Below, in pieces: positions 45,298 through 57,225 of a stretch of 64,000 nt of DNA. Position numbers and translations under genes: made by a program. The notes under the pieces were generated by a model. That model was not told where the DNA came from and did not search any database. It saw only the letters and a program-made list of their open reading frames with translations. The DNA comes from Halocaridina rubra. Taxonomy: Eukaryota; Arthropoda; Malacostraca; Decapoda; Atyidae. How positions within the stretch are numbered: position 1 is the first letter of the stretch; each line of letters starts with the position of its first letter. The DNA is taken from positions 1-64,000 of the forward strand of contig JAXCGZ010013666.1 in the NCBI GenBank assembly GCA_037179515.1, given 5' to 3'.

Positions 45298-47325
45298 TCA
45301 TGGAAGATGTTCTGTCTGAAAGTAGAGGAGGTGACGACACGAGGAGGAACTATTCGAAAGGAGATTACATTAAAATTAATGAGCTTTTTGCAGTTATTGA
45401 CTGGAGGACCTTATTTAGCAACAAATCATACAAAAAATGTACGACATCTTTTGTGAAGACTATGGGAAGATAGTAGATTGTTGCATACCTTACACCAAAA
45501 TATGATCTATTCATGCATGAAAGAAATGGTTCAATAATGAGTGTAACAGAGCTAAGGAGTGGAGAGACAAATGCTGAAAAAGGAATAGGAGGAGAAAATG
45601 CATAAATGCCTGGCAGTCTTATAAAAGAGCAAAAAATTATTACTTAAGTAAAAGAAGAGAGACAAAGAGAGACTATGAAAGGAATATCACCAGAAAAGCT
45701 AAAGATAATAAAAAACTTTTTCATAGCTTTATCAGAGGAAAACTGAAGGTAAATGAACAAGTTTTAAGGCTTAAGAGAGCAGACAGAAGCATCACTGAGA
45801 TGGATGAAGAGATCTGCGAGGAATTGAACAAGGAGATTTGGTCACTATTTACAGCAGAAAATACCCCACCACCTCAGACTGAAGAGATCGGAGCTCATGG
45901 GCCGGTTTTAGAGAACATCAACTTTTCAGCCACAGAGATATACAAAATGCTGATGGAGTTAGATGCCCATAAAGCTACAGGTCCTGATGATATATCCCCT
46001 TGAGAAATGTGATAAGTCAATATCAACAGCACTAAGTATCATATCTGAAAAGTTGCTGGAATCAGGGGAGATTCTAAAATGCTAGAAATAAGCAAACGTG
46101 GTACCTATCTTCATAAAGGGAAGGAGGGATACCTGTCAAAACTGTAGACCTGTTTACATGACCAGCAAAGTTTGCAAAGCTATGGAGAAACTACGAAGAA
46201 ATCACAGCTCTCTTCACTTGGAATTCTTCAACTTTTTGTCAATGAGACAACATGGCTTCAGAGAGGGTAAATCAACAGTAACAAACTTATTAGAATTTTA
46301 TGATGAGGTAGGCCAAATCTTACAGGAAAGAGAGGACTTAGCAGATTTCACATTCCCAGACTTCCAGAAAGCATTTGATACGGCCCCACATCGGAATCTT
46401 ATAAAGAAGCTGCAAACAATGGCGAGAATAGATAGGAATGTCTTGGAATGGATAAAAACTCACTTAAAAGGAAGGAAACAGAGGGCTAGAATAAGACACT
46501 CATTATCTGAATGGAGAAGTGCTAGTACCGGAGTTCCATAGGGTTCAGTTTTAGGACCACATTTGTTCCTTTTATACGTAAATGACCTACCAGATTCTGT
46601 AAATTCATTCATGAATATGTTCGCAGATGATGCAAATATTGTGAAGAAAGTTAGAAATGAAAACAATGGTAGAAAACGTCAGGAAGATGTATATAGTCTG
46701 CATGAGTGGTCAGAAAAGTGGCTAATGAAATTCAATACTTCTAAATGTAAGGTAATGCGAATGGGTACAAGTGCAAGAAGGCCCAAGCTTGAATGCTCAA
46801 TGGCAGGAGCAAAATCTTAAGAGAAAGAGATAGACAGAGATCTAGGAAACATACCTGCTTATTTGTCTCCAGAAATGCATATAAATGGCATAATAAGGAC
46901 AGCGTATGCTTTATTAGCAAATATAAGGGTAGTATTCAGGCACATGGACAAGGAAACGCTAAACATATATATATGCAACCTATGTTAGGCCAAAACTTGA
47001 ATATGCAGCCCCCTTTTGGAATCCTCACTTGAAAAAACACGTAGTTATTTGGAAAAAATTCAAAGAAATGCCACGAAACTGGTGCCAGAAATACGCAATC
47101 TCAGTTATGAGGAGAGGCTGAGGGAATTAGACTTGCTATCACTCGAAGCTATAAGAATATAGGGGTATGACGACAGTTTTTAAATTCCTTCATGGTTATG
47201 ATAGAGTTGATAGGGATCGATATTTTGTTATGGCTGGCATAGAGGTCATAATTTGGAGCTTTATAAAAAAAAACATCTTTGCAGGATGAAAGGAAGTACT
47301 CTTTCCAGTAAGATAAATTAGGTAA
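45298..47325 (+). pseudogene. LINE-A7, 3' half: connector, reverse transcriptase, C-terminus
   Basis: It resumes about 50 bases further along the family than the left half stopped. Frames: 45234-45473 (RNYSKGDYIKINELFAVIDW), 45800-46003 (DAHKATGPDDISP), 46098-46541 (MRQHGFREGKSTVTNLLEFY, FPDFQKAFDTAPHRN for motif A) and 46563-46820 (FLLYVNDLPDSVNSFMNMFA, with FADDANIVKKV as motif C). The C-terminal part to about 47290 is fragmentary. A stop within motif B (GVP-stop-GSVLGP, at 46540) separates two of the frames. The (GA)n tract begins at 47331. Confidence 0.8.

Positions 47326-47330
<5 letters not shown>

Positions 47331-47420
<90 letters not shown>
47331..47420. repeat. (GA)n microsatellite
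   Basis: This is a GA tract of about 90 bases directly after the LINE-A7 3' end. Confidence 0.95.
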
Positions 47421-47424
<4 letters not shown>

Positions 47425-47464
47425 TTGATACTTTTATTTATCAAACATTTGAATCAGCTAACTT

Positions 47465-47465
47465 T

Positions 47466-47519
<54 letters not shown>

Positions 47520-47520
47520 A
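47465..47520. repeat. (TTA)n microsatellite
   Basis: This is an ATT tract with one interruption. Confidence 0.95.
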
Positions 47521-47945
47521 GAAGTTTATCACATATAACTTACATGTCCTATAACAAATCGTGCTATGACAGGATTCTACCTGCGTTGATTGCGCCACTT
47601 GGTGTTATCAGCCAAAAGTTGCTAGAGAAAAGGTTTGACTAAGCATTTTCTCTATAACTTCAGTTACTGCAACCACAACAAATATCGAATTAAAACAATC
47701 CACAGAACTATTTACAGACTCCAGAAATAATTGTGAGTTGGAAATTTGTGTGTACATATTTCCGGCCACCGACGTCTATAAGATCGTGTTTATTCGTTTG
47801 TTGACGTAAATAAACAGAAGGTAGTGACTCACCTCCTACTGGGTGCACAGTGTCGTTTATTGGAGGATGATTGTGTTTTATATTACATTTTGCACTTGCT
47901 GTTGTTGACTAGACAGTGTCGTTTGGTTGAATAAAACTGTGCACA
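47521..47945. other. Non-coding stretch, nothing recognised
   Basis: It holds no long frame and no clear match to the other repeats of the window. GTGTCGTTTATTGGAGGA and GTGTCGTTTGGTTGAATAAA form a weak near-repeat about 65 bases apart. Confidence 0.5.
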
Positions 47946-48060
47946 TCCACGATCGAGCCTACCGTGGGGCGCTAGGTAATGCATTCAGATTTAATTCCCC
48001 ATCCATACTCTGTCTGTGTCCACCTCCATATTGTGGAATAATAGATATAATCTAAATGAA
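47946..48060 (+). repeat. tRNA-derived SINE copy S2, partial
   Basis: It contains GATCGAGCCTACCGTGGGGC (B-box region) and TCTGTGTCCACCTCCATATT of the tail. The A-box side is not visible. Confidence 0.5.
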
Positions 48061-48299
48061 AATGAATATATTTAGCGCCCCAGTCGACGAGTGAGAGAAA
48101 TGATCAACTTTACCACAATTCATTTTCAAGACGTACAACAGTTGCGTTTTATGTTCTCAGCACTACGGAAAAAAAAAATATTAACTTTTTCTCTGATATA
48201 GATAATTCCAAATATAACTAAAAAAGAAAAAAAATATAATACTGTAATAATTTTGTAGTTTGGTTTTACTGTTTAATTTTGTTTAATATTAGTAAATAT

Positions 48300-48560
48300 T
48301 ATAATATTTAGATTTCCTGTACTAAACGCGGCGGATTTGTTTGTTTACAATAGGAGGAAATCAAACGACAGGAGACACCTCCTCCCCCCTGAGTTTGCAA
48401 CTTTGTAGTCTTGTAGGTGGATATAGTGATCAGACGCGGATCAGTAACAGGCAAGATCGTTATTTAATATAATACAGCTGTATTCATTATTATATTTGTG
48501 AGTCGAGGGGTTATTTTACCAATAAATACATCAATATGTTTATAATCATGGAGCGCTTAG
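48300..48560. promoter_or_regulatory. CpG-containing, transposon-poor stretch; possible transcription start region
   Basis: In an otherwise AT-rich, transposon-filled region, this stretch holds AAACGCGGCGGATTTG, AGACACCTCCTCCCCCCTGA and CAGACGCGGATCAGTAACAG. No transposon family of the window matches it. A short frame, ATG 48549 to TAG about 48593, exists. As the LIG3 coding exon begins at a splice acceptor, a non-coding first exon must lie upstream, and this is the best-looking candidate by composition. There is no direct proof. Confidence 0.25.
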
Positions 48561-49030
48561 TATCACATGTAGCCATAGAAAGGGATTCATAGTCGACCTA
48601 AGCCAGGCCTATTTCCAAGCTCTATGTTTCGATATATGTGCATTTATAGCAAGGAGAGAAGAAAAATTTAATTAAATTCTTCACAATATGTTGGTAAATG
48701 TTTACTTTCTATCACAGCCCATTGTGAAAAAAACTTTGAACGTATTAGGTTAGGTTTAGTTACGTTAGTCTACCCATTTACGAAATAAGTTGACAGTTGT
48801 AATTATTGGTTTTTAGTTCACCATAAATATATAATAGATAGGCTAGATCACCCCCAGTTAAGAAACAGGTTGATAGGTGAAATTATTGAGTTTCAATCAT
48901 TGTCTTGAAGATTATTTTAGTATTTTCTCGTGTATGTTTGTGTGTGCGTGTATATTTTCATTGCACTCGTTAGATATATCAAAGTAAATATTTAATACCA
49001 GTCTATTGGTATCCTATAATGCCCCCTGTG
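48561..49030. other. AT-rich sequence, no gene
   Basis: No reading frame or known repeat was seen. AACGTATTAGGTTAGGTTTAG near 48740 is a short telomere-like word, not an array. Confidence 0.5.
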
Positions 49031-49032
49031 AA

Positions 49033-49034
<2 letters not shown>

Positions 49035-49120
<86 letters not shown>
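49035..49120. repeat. (AT)n microsatellite
   Basis: This is a perfect alternating AT tract. Confidence 0.95.
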
Positions 49121-49123
<3 letters not shown>

Positions 49124-49234
49124 ATTTCAGAAATTATTAGATTTTGTGATATTTTGACTATTGAAAATGGGGTTTTGGTTAGAAAATCATAAAACTGGCA
49201 AATTCTGCTGGAAATGATAAAACAGAATACTGTA

Positions 49235-49314
49235 TTAAGAAATATCCAAGTCTCTGTCTGTTTTCGGTTGGTTGTTAAGAAATATCCAAGTTTCTGTCAG
49301 TTTTCGGTTGGTTG
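49235..49314. repeat. Tandem duplication of a 40-base unit
   Basis: TTAAGAAATATCCAAG...TTTTCGGTTGGTTG occurs twice with period 40 and two differences. Confidence 0.85.
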
Positions 49315-49624
49315 TGAATTTTACACCAAACAAGATAATTCTTGATGGTAAAAATTTTATTTGTGTTTGTGTTTATAATGATTTGAGAATAATTATCTTC
49401 GGAAAATCGTAGTTATTCTGATTGTCTGACATTCCTCCTCTTTAATAATGGAAAGAACTTGTCAATTCATGGCCTTAGACTTGGCAATATCATAAAATTA
49501 TATTAATTTTTGTGAAAAATTAAAGTGCAGCACTTTGATAAAATATAAAAGCTGTAATTTATCCATTAATGTGTATTTTTACACCCATAACAAGATGATA
49601 ATTGAAGGAACGTTTTTCCTTGTA
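49315..49624. other. AT-rich stretch, no gene
   Basis: Nothing recognisable lies between the duplication and the 3' end of LINE-A8. Confidence 0.5.
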
Positions 49625-49819
49625 TTTATCTTGTCATTACCTAATTGTACTTATGGGAAAGAGCCATATGCTCGTAACTCCCTGTCTCCTGGTCGGTTCC
49701 ATTTTTGTACTTGGTGATACTTATCACACTTTTCCTTAAAACCATAGATTGAGTAAGCTTTAACTACCTCCTTTCTTAGCGAATTCCAATCATCAACTAC
49801 TCTTACACTAATAAGAGTA
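49625..49819 (-). pseudogene. LINE-A copy A8, 3' end (antisense)
   Basis: The 3' untranslated block (ATTACCTAATTGTAC, GGTCGGTTCCATTT) is at 49634-49705. The C-terminal frame follows (on the minus strand VRVVDDWNSLRKEVVKAYSI). It is split at 49819 by a terminal-inverted-repeat element and continues at 52094. Confidence 0.8.
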
Positions 49820-50339
49820 CACCTTGTTCTCAAAATAACGCCTAGATAGGTTCTCAGAAGTGTCGTGTAAATGGAAAATCGCGTGAAAACACGAATTATT
49901 TTCCATAGGAAACAATGATAAAGGGCATAGATACGTTCCAAACCTTACATAGACACACCATGCCAAAGATATAAGATAAGTAAAAAAAATATTTTATTAC
50001 TACATAGCAAAGCAGAAAGCCCTGTATCTATTTTTAAGAGTATACAAAAGATATTCATATTCACTTTACAGCTAGAAATTAACATACATTACTATACTTT
50101 ATTATGCAGTGGGCAACAGTTATACAGTACACTGGGACATGCATGGTGGCAGTGAGCAAGTAACTTATGTGGTAGAAGAGGAGGAGGATGCAGGAGAACG
50201 AGCCTCTATCTGCAAATGTATATAAAGATAAAATAAGAATTATAAATAACCAAAGCAAGACTAAAAAAACGAAAAAAAAAATTAATTATGCAATGCCTAA
50301 ATCTACCATATGACAGATTAAATAAAACTTAATCTACAT

Positions 50340-50795
50340 TCTCTAGAGAGGCACAGAGTTAGGGGGGATATGATTGAGGTGTATAAATGGTTTAAAGGGA
50401 TTAACATGGGTGATATTAATAAAGTTTTAAAAATTCATGATCAAACCAGAACTCGTAATGGGTAATGTATTTAATCTTGATAAATTTAGGTTCAGAAGGG
50501 AAATTGGTGAAAATTGGCTTGGTAATACCGTAGAGTATTCCTAGTAGGATAATAAATGCCAATACCTTAGACACCTTCAAATGTAGATTAGATAGACATA
50601 TGACAGAGGTAGGGTGGGTATGAATAGATTAGTGTTCATTAGAAAAATCATAAAAAGAAAAATAGAATAAATAAGTAGAGTAGAATAGAATAGGTTAGAC
50701 ATGTTTAAAATATCATTAAAAAATGGAACTGCCTCGTGTGTGCCAGTAAGCATGTTGCAGTGTCCCCTATTCTTATGTTCTTATGTTCTTAATAT
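50340..50795 (+). repeat. LINE-C 3' fragment (second CR1-like family)
   Basis: The frame reads RGDMIEVYKWFKGINMGDIN and QTRTRNG, then a LDKFRFRREIGENWLGN-like stretch and a TFKCRLDRHMT-like end. This is the C-terminal region of another CR1-like reverse transcriptase, with shifts. It ends in TTCTTATGTTCTTATGTTCT, an eight-base tail repeat. It differs clearly from LINE-A. Confidence 0.65.
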
Positions 50796-50885
50796 TTTCA
50801 GAACACGTGTTTTGCATCCTCCTTCCATTTTTTAAATTTGTATCTGGTTTCTGAATGACAAATTTGTTAATAAAATGTATCCAAT

Positions 50886-51052
<167 letters not shown>

Positions 51053-51390
51053 TTCTTTACAAAAAACGATTTAAAACTTAGGTTTATTACCTTTAAAATG
51101 AGCACTGTAGTGAACGTGATTAAGACTAAAGCAATAATTGTATTTACATAATAAGATGAAAAATTTATACCTAATTCCTGTTTAAGAGGGACATTACAAA
51201 GGATTCGTGGAAAGGAAATTAATTTAACGGTCTTTTAACTCATTAACGTTTTTATTAAAAGTGCATTATTATATTTATCATTTGCTGCCCCAAACGACTC
51301 ATCAGCTTGTAAAGTAACTGATGTATGCGTTGTTTGTAAGACTATTCTCCTTTTAATATAAATATATTCTATATAATGTAAGTGAAATGA

Positions 51391-51504
<114 letters not shown>

Positions 51505-51582
51505 TTAATTAACTCTTGTTCATTCAACCAAAACTACATTATTTATTGTAAAAATAATGGTTTAATTACAAATTCGTAATAA

Positions 51583-51593
51583 TAATGATATTG

Positions 51594-51652
<59 letters not shown>

Positions 51653-51700
51653 TATAATAATAATAATAATCTCCACAATCATCATCAAAGGAAAATTATT

Positions 51701-51753
<53 letters not shown>

Positions 51754-51754
51754 G
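51583..51754. repeat. (TAA)n microsatellites with a break
   Basis: Two TAA tracts (51583-51670 and 51704-51754) are separated by CTCCACAATCATCATCAAAG. The same break interrupts the tract at 15196-15219, which shows that both arrays descend from one repeat unit. Confidence 0.95.
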
Positions 51755-51755
51755 A

Positions 51756-51965
51756 TCTAAGGAGAATTTTTGGAATAGACATCATGAGAGTAATGCAGAG
51801 GTATATTAAAACCCAGCAGAGAGCTGGATATTCATTACACATCTTTTATAATCCCTTCACATCTGACAGGTCATTACACTCTCCATCTGTTTCTCTTTAC
51901 AGCCTGATAAAGGCTGTTTTATTTTATAATTTTTTGGTCCATCCTGTTGTCACAATAAAAAAAAA
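51756..51965 (+). repeat. Short LINE-B-related element next to TAA tract
   Basis: It begins with GATCTAAGGAGAATTTTTGG and ends in a CATCCTGTTGTCACAAT block and an A run at 51957-51978. It matches 15281-15490. Confidence 0.75.
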
Positions 51966-52093
51966 AAAAAAAAAAAAATTTTTTTTTTTTTGGGGGGGGT
52001 GTTATTCGCGAATTCCGAATTTCTTACTATTATTTTTGGGGGGGTTATTGCAATTTCGCATATAAGAAAATCGCGTATAAAAGGAACAAGGTG

Positions 52094-53615
52094 TACTTCC
52101 TTACATCCTACAAGAAGTTTTCTTACAAAATTTCAAATTATGACCTTTAGTTCTAGTGCCAGCCTTATCAAAATATTGATTCCTATCCACTCTGTCATTA
52201 CTATGGAGGAATTTAAAAACCGTCACCATATCCCCCTCATTCTCCTAGCTTCGAGTAATGGGAAGTCTACTTCCCGCAGACTCTCCTCATAACTGATATT
52301 GCATATTTCTGGCTCCAGTTTTGTGGCATGTCTTTGAAATTTTTCCAGCTTAACTACGTGCTTTTTCAAGTGTGGATTCCAAAAGGGGGCTGCATATTTA
52401 AGTTTTGGCCTCGCATAGGTAACATATATTTCTGAACATTTCCTTGTCCATGTGCCTGAAGGCTACCCTTACATATTTTAAAAAAGCATATGCTGCCCTT
52501 ACTATGCCATTTATATGCATTTCGGAGACAAATCTGCCAGTATGGTTACTTCTGAATCCCACTCATTCTCCGTTTCTTTAAGTTCTGCTCCTGCTATTGA
52601 GTAGTCAAGCTTGGGCCTTCTCACACTTGTACCTATTCTCATTACCTTACATTTAGAAGTACATATTGAATATCATTAGCCTCTTTTCTGGCCACTCATG
52701 CAGACTATTTAGGCCATCCTGAAATTTTTTGCCCTTGTTCTCGTTTCTTATGTTCTTCACAATCTTTGCATCATCTGCAAAGGTATTCATGAGTGAATTT
52801 ACAGACTCTGGTAGATTATTTACATATACAAGGAACGAAAGTGGTCCTAAAATTGAAGCCTGTTGAACCCCACTACTAACCCTTCCCCATTCAGACACTG
52901 AGTATCCTACTCAGACCCTCTGTTCCCTTTATTTTAAGTAAGTTATTATCCTTTCCAAGACATTTCCACCTATTCTCGCCATTACTTGCAGCTTCTTAAT
53001 AAGTCTCCTGTGTGGGACTATATCAACTGCTTTCTTGAAGTCTAGGAATATGCATTCTGCCCAACCCTCTCTTTTCTGTAAGATTCGGCTTACCTCATCA
53101 TAAAATTCTAATAAGCTTGTTTCTGTTGATCTATCTTCTCTAAAACCATGTTGTGTCACTGACAAAAAGTTGAAGGATTCCAAGTGAAGAGAGTTGTGTT
53201 TTTTTAGTGGTTTCCCAATAGATTAGCAAAATATTCTGGTCAAGTAAACAAGCCTGTTGTTTAGAGCTGTATCCCTCCTTCCCTTTTTGAAGATAGGTAC
53301 CACGTTCACTAGTTTCCAGCATCTTAGACTCTCCCCAGATTCCAGCGACTTTTCAAATATGATACATAGTGCCGTGCATATTGATTTAGCACATTTCCTA
53401 AGTACATAAGGGGATATATCATCAGGACCTGTAGCTTTATGGACATCCAACTCCATCAGTGGTTTGCATACCTCTGTGGCTTAAAAGATGATGTTCACTA
53501 ATACCTGCCCATGATCTCCTATATCTGGAATCTAAGGGGGCAGGGTATTTTCTGCTGTAAATACTGACTGAAACGCCTTGTTCAATTCTTAGCAGATCTC
53601 TTCATCCGTCTCATA
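52094..53615 (-). pseudogene. LINE-A8 antisense, remaining part
   Basis: It continues from 49819. From right to left it holds the connector (HKATGPDDISPYVLRK at 53456), GRRDTALNNRLVYLTRI, VTQHGFREDRSTETSLLEFY and FLDFKKAVDIVPHRR (altered motif A). Then come GRVSSGVQQASILGPLSFLV (motif B) and TFADDAKIVKNI (motif C) at 52898-52653. The C-terminal part lies to 52094. It is broken by stops and shifts, and truncated at its 5' side. Confidence 0.8.
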
Positions 53616-53647
53616 GAGAGAGAGAGAGTGTGTGTGTGTGTGTGTGT
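53616..53647. repeat. (GA)n(GT)n microsatellite
   Basis: A short GA tract passes into a GT tract between LINE-A8 and LINE-A9. Confidence 0.9.
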
Positions 53648-54364
53648 TTTTTTAATTACCTAATTGTGCTTACAGGAAAGAACCCAAAGCTTGTATTTTC
53701 TTGCTCCTAATCGGTTCCATTTTCTATTTAGTGATGCTTATCATACTTGTCCTTAAAACTATGGATTGATTAACTACCTCCTCGCTTAGCGAATTCCAAT
53801 TATCAACTACTCTTACACTAAAAAGTACTTCCTTACATCCTGCAAAGAAATTTTCTTACGAAGCTTCACACTATGACCTCTAGTTCTGGAGCCAGTCATA
53901 TCAAAATATTGGTCCCTATCCACACTATCATAACCATGAAGGAATTTAAAGACTGTCGCCATATCCCCCCCTCAATCTTCTAGCTTCGAGTGATGGTAAG
54001 TGTAATTCCCTCAGCCTCTCATCATGGCATGTCTTTGAAGTTTTTCAAGCCTAGCTACTTGCTTTTTCGAGTGTGGATTCCAATGAGGACTGCATATTCA
54101 AGTTTTTGCCTCACATAGGTTACATAAATATTTCTGAACATTTCCTTGTCCATGTGCCTGAAAGCTACCCTTACATTTGCTAAGAAAGCATATGCTGCCC
54201 TTACTATGCCATTTATATGCATTTCTGGAGACAAATTTGCCAGTATGTTTACTCCTAGATCTCTCTCATTCTCTGTCTCTTGAAGTTGTACTCCTGCCAC
54301 CGAGTAGGCAAGCTTGGGCCTTGTTGCACTTTTACCCATTCTCATTACCTTACATTTTAAAGTA
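53648..54364 (-). pseudogene. LINE-A copy A9, antisense, 3' part
   Basis: The 3' untranslated block is at 53655-53725. The C-terminal region on the minus strand at 54345-54055 reads YSVAGVQLQETENERDLGVN and IVRAAYAFLANVRVAFRHMD. It is split at the TA at 54363-54364 and continues at 55878. Confidence 0.8.
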
Positions 54365-55877
54365 CAGTGTTCCCCCCCTTATCGCGGTAGTTCGGTTCCG
54401 GGACCCCGGCGCGGAGTAGGATCAGCCTATATGTACGTAAATATTTTAATTTATTTTTACGTTTACACTGTATAAACCCTCCCTGTACTGTTAACAAACC
54501 ACCTTTTACTTCATTAATAACAGCATGCAACGTAAATTTATAAGAAAGTGATAGATAAAATTACGGTGAATGAAGTGGTAATTACATGACATACTCATGT
54601 ACGTAGATATTTTACAATTATTTTTACGTTTACGTACTGTACAAACCCTCCCTGCACTGTTAAAAAAACACCCTTTACATTATAAATAACAGCAAGCAAC
54701 GTAAATTTACATGAAAGTGATAGATAAAATTACGGTGAATGAAGTGATAATTACATGACATACTCATGTACATAGGTATTTTACATTTATTTTTACGTTT
54801 ACAAACTGTATAAACCCTCCCTGCACTGTTAAAAAAACACCCTTTACATTATAAATAACAGCAAGCAACGTAAATTTACATGAAAGTGGTAGATAAAATT
54901 ACGGTGAATGAAGTGGTAATTACATGACATACTCATGTACATAGGTATTTTACAATTATTTTTACGTTTACACTCTATAAACCCTCCCTGTACTGTTAAC
55001 AAACCACCCTTTACTTCATAAATAACAGCATGCAACGTAAATTTATATGAAAGTGATAGATAAAATTACGGTGAATGAAGTGGTAATTGCATGACATACT
55101 CATGTACATAGGTATTTTACAATTATTTTTACGTTTATGTACTATATAGACCCTCCCTGCACTGTTAAAAAAACACCCTTTACATTATAAATAACAGCAA
55201 GCAACGTAAATTTACATGAAAGTGATAGATAAAATTACGGTGAATGAAGTGGTAATTACATGACATACTCATGTACATAGGTATTTTACAAGTATTTTTA
55301 CGTTTACGTACTTTATAAACCCTCCCTGCACTGTTAAAAAAACACCCTTTACATTATAAATAACAGCAAGCAACGTAAATTTACATGAAAGTGGTAGATA
55401 AAATTACGTTGAATGAAGTGGTAATTACATGACATACTCATTTACATAGGTATTTTACAATTATTTTTACGTTTACACTGTATAATCCCTCCCTGTTCTG
55501 TTAAAAAACCACCCTTTACTTCATAAATAATAGCATGCAACGTAAATTTATATGAAAGGGATAGATAAAATTACAGTGAATGAAGTGGTAATTACATGAC
55601 ATACTCATGTACATAGATATTTTACAATTATTTTTACGTTTACGTACTGTATAAACCCTCCTTGCACTGTTAAAAAAACACCCTTTACATTATAAATAAC
55701 AGCAAGCAACGTAAATTTACATTTTCAATAAAAAAATTAAAATACTGAAAATTTTTATTTTTTTCAATATTTTAATAATTTTGCGTATACCCATAAAATA
55801 AAATAATAATTTATAAAAAAAAAACTGCGATACAGTGAGAACGCAAACCAAGAAACGCGATACAGGGTGGAACACTG
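54365..55877. mobile_element. TA-flanked terminal-inverted-repeat element carrying a tandem array
   Basis: The left end CAGTGTTCC and right end GGAACACTG are inverted. The homology extends inward imperfectly (TTATCGCG against TGTATCGCG). TA flanks both sides (54363-54364 and 55878-55879), and the LINE-A9 sequence joins across. There is no transposase. The CAGTG...CCCTTATCGCGG end resembles pogo/Tigger-type termini. The interior is mostly the 168-base array at 54435-55720. Confidence 0.75.
54435..55720. repeat. 168-base tandem array with ABB higher-order pattern
   Basis: Unit starts (at GTACATAGGTATTTTACA or its variants) fall at 54435, 54601, 54770, 54939, 55106, 55275, 55444 and 55611, giving steps of 166, 169, 169, 167, 169, 169 and 167 bases. 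Units 1, 4 and 7 share ACTTCAT and GCATGCAACG variants (type A). Units 2, 3, 5, 6 and 8 share ACATTAT and GCAAGCAACG (type B). The array therefore repeats as A-B-B with a 504-505-base period. Unit length correlates with type. Confidence 0.9.
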
Positions 55878-56405
55878 TATTGAATTTTATTAGCCACTTT
55901 TCTGAACACTCATGCAGACTATTTAGATCTTCCTGAAGTTCTCTACCATTGTTCTCGTTTCTTACTTTCTTCGCAATCTTTGCATTATCTGCAAACATAT
56001 TCATGAATGGATTTACAGACTCTGGTTGGTTATTTACATATAAAAGGAACAAAAGTGGCTCTTAAACTGAACCCTCTGAAAGTCCACTACTAACTCTTCT
56101 CCATTCTGACATTGAGTGTCTTACTCTAACTCTCTTTTCCCTTCCTTCTAAGTAAGTTTTATCCATTCCAAGACATTTCCACCTATTCTAACCGTTTCTT
56201 GCAGCTTCTTAATAAGTCTCCCGTGTGGGGCAGTGTCAAATGCTTTCTGGAAGTCTAGGAATATGCAATCTGACCAGCCCTCTCTTTCCTGTAAGATTCG
56301 GCTTAACTCATCATAAAAATTTAATAAGTTTGTTACTGATGATCCACCTTCTCTGAAACCATGTTGTCTCACTGACAAAAATTTGAAGGATTCCAAGTGT
56401 GTGGG
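55878..56405 (-). pseudogene. LINE-A9 antisense, reverse transcriptase part
   Basis: On the minus strand, from 56405 down, it shows VRQHGFREGGSSVTNLLNFY, FLDFQKAFDTAPHGR (motif A) and, further down, FLLYVNNQPESVNPFMNMFA (with the ADD reading ADN at 55990). Motif B is altered (VDFQRVQF-like). It is truncated at its 5' side at about 56405. Confidence 0.8.
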
Positions 56406-57225
56406 TGGGTGGGTTTTTAAGTGATTTCCTTTAAAAATTACTGAGATATATTGATTTACCTTATCCTTCAGTATTGGGGGAGCCTGGAAATTTGGGGTTA
56501 TTGTTGGTGGAAAATAAAAATAACTAGGTAATCCTGAGTGAAATGAAAATACGAGATATTGAAAAAACATGGAACACTACTGGAAAACCATACTGTCAGT
56601 TATCAGCTTGTAGGAGGAAATTCTTAAAAATTAGCAGGTTTTGAATTAAATGAAATTTTAAGCTTTGAAAAACGACTTTCAAAAGTCAATGGAAACGAAA
56701 TTGTAAGATATCAAAGCATATCTTAATTTGGGGTAACTAAGTAACCAAAGCTAGTACATGATATGTTTTCCTTGGCATCATAGCTAACTTGACCTAACCT
56801 GATGTAACACAAATATTCATATTTCTCCCTTTCTTAATTTAGGAACTCCGGCCTGCAGACCTCCTTTATATGTTATGCACTCCTGAGAGTACGTGTGTTA
56901 TTCTGATAAGTTATTGATTTTGAGGTTATTAATATGGGCTTAAGAACTGTGAAAATCAAGGTAATCATGTTATCAAAAATATTGCATAATAGTTTCAAAA
57001 GGTGAAGGAGAGCATCAGCAACATACATTATCAATAACACTATGTAAAAACTGCCTTACTATTACTCAGGAGAGCATGTAAGAATTAGTAAGAAAACTTA
57101 CTCATAAGTACAGTACATCATATCAGAACTGTAAAGGAAGGTGCAGATAAAGTTAGGTGCAAGAGAAGTGGCATCTGATATACTGTTTATTATACATAGG
57201 TGGTAGTAGAAAATGCATTATTTTA
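56406..57225. other. No gene or known repeat seen
   Basis: This is about 820 bases of AT-rich, apparently single-copy sequence. It is probably intergenic or part of a LIG3 upstream intron. Confidence 0.5.

Noticed and set aside
48730..48770. Telomeric TTAGG repeats
   Set aside because: Only two TTAGG words occur in a row, which is expected by chance in AT-rich DNA.
49950..50230. Remnant of a pogo-type transposase in the CACCTTGTTC element
   Set aside because: An acidic stretch (GAAGAGGAGGAGGATG) is suggestive, but no helix-turn-helix or DDE motif can be read.
54435..55720. CRISPR-like array
   Set aside because: The units are contiguous without unique spacers, and the context is eukaryotic. 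It is a satellite.
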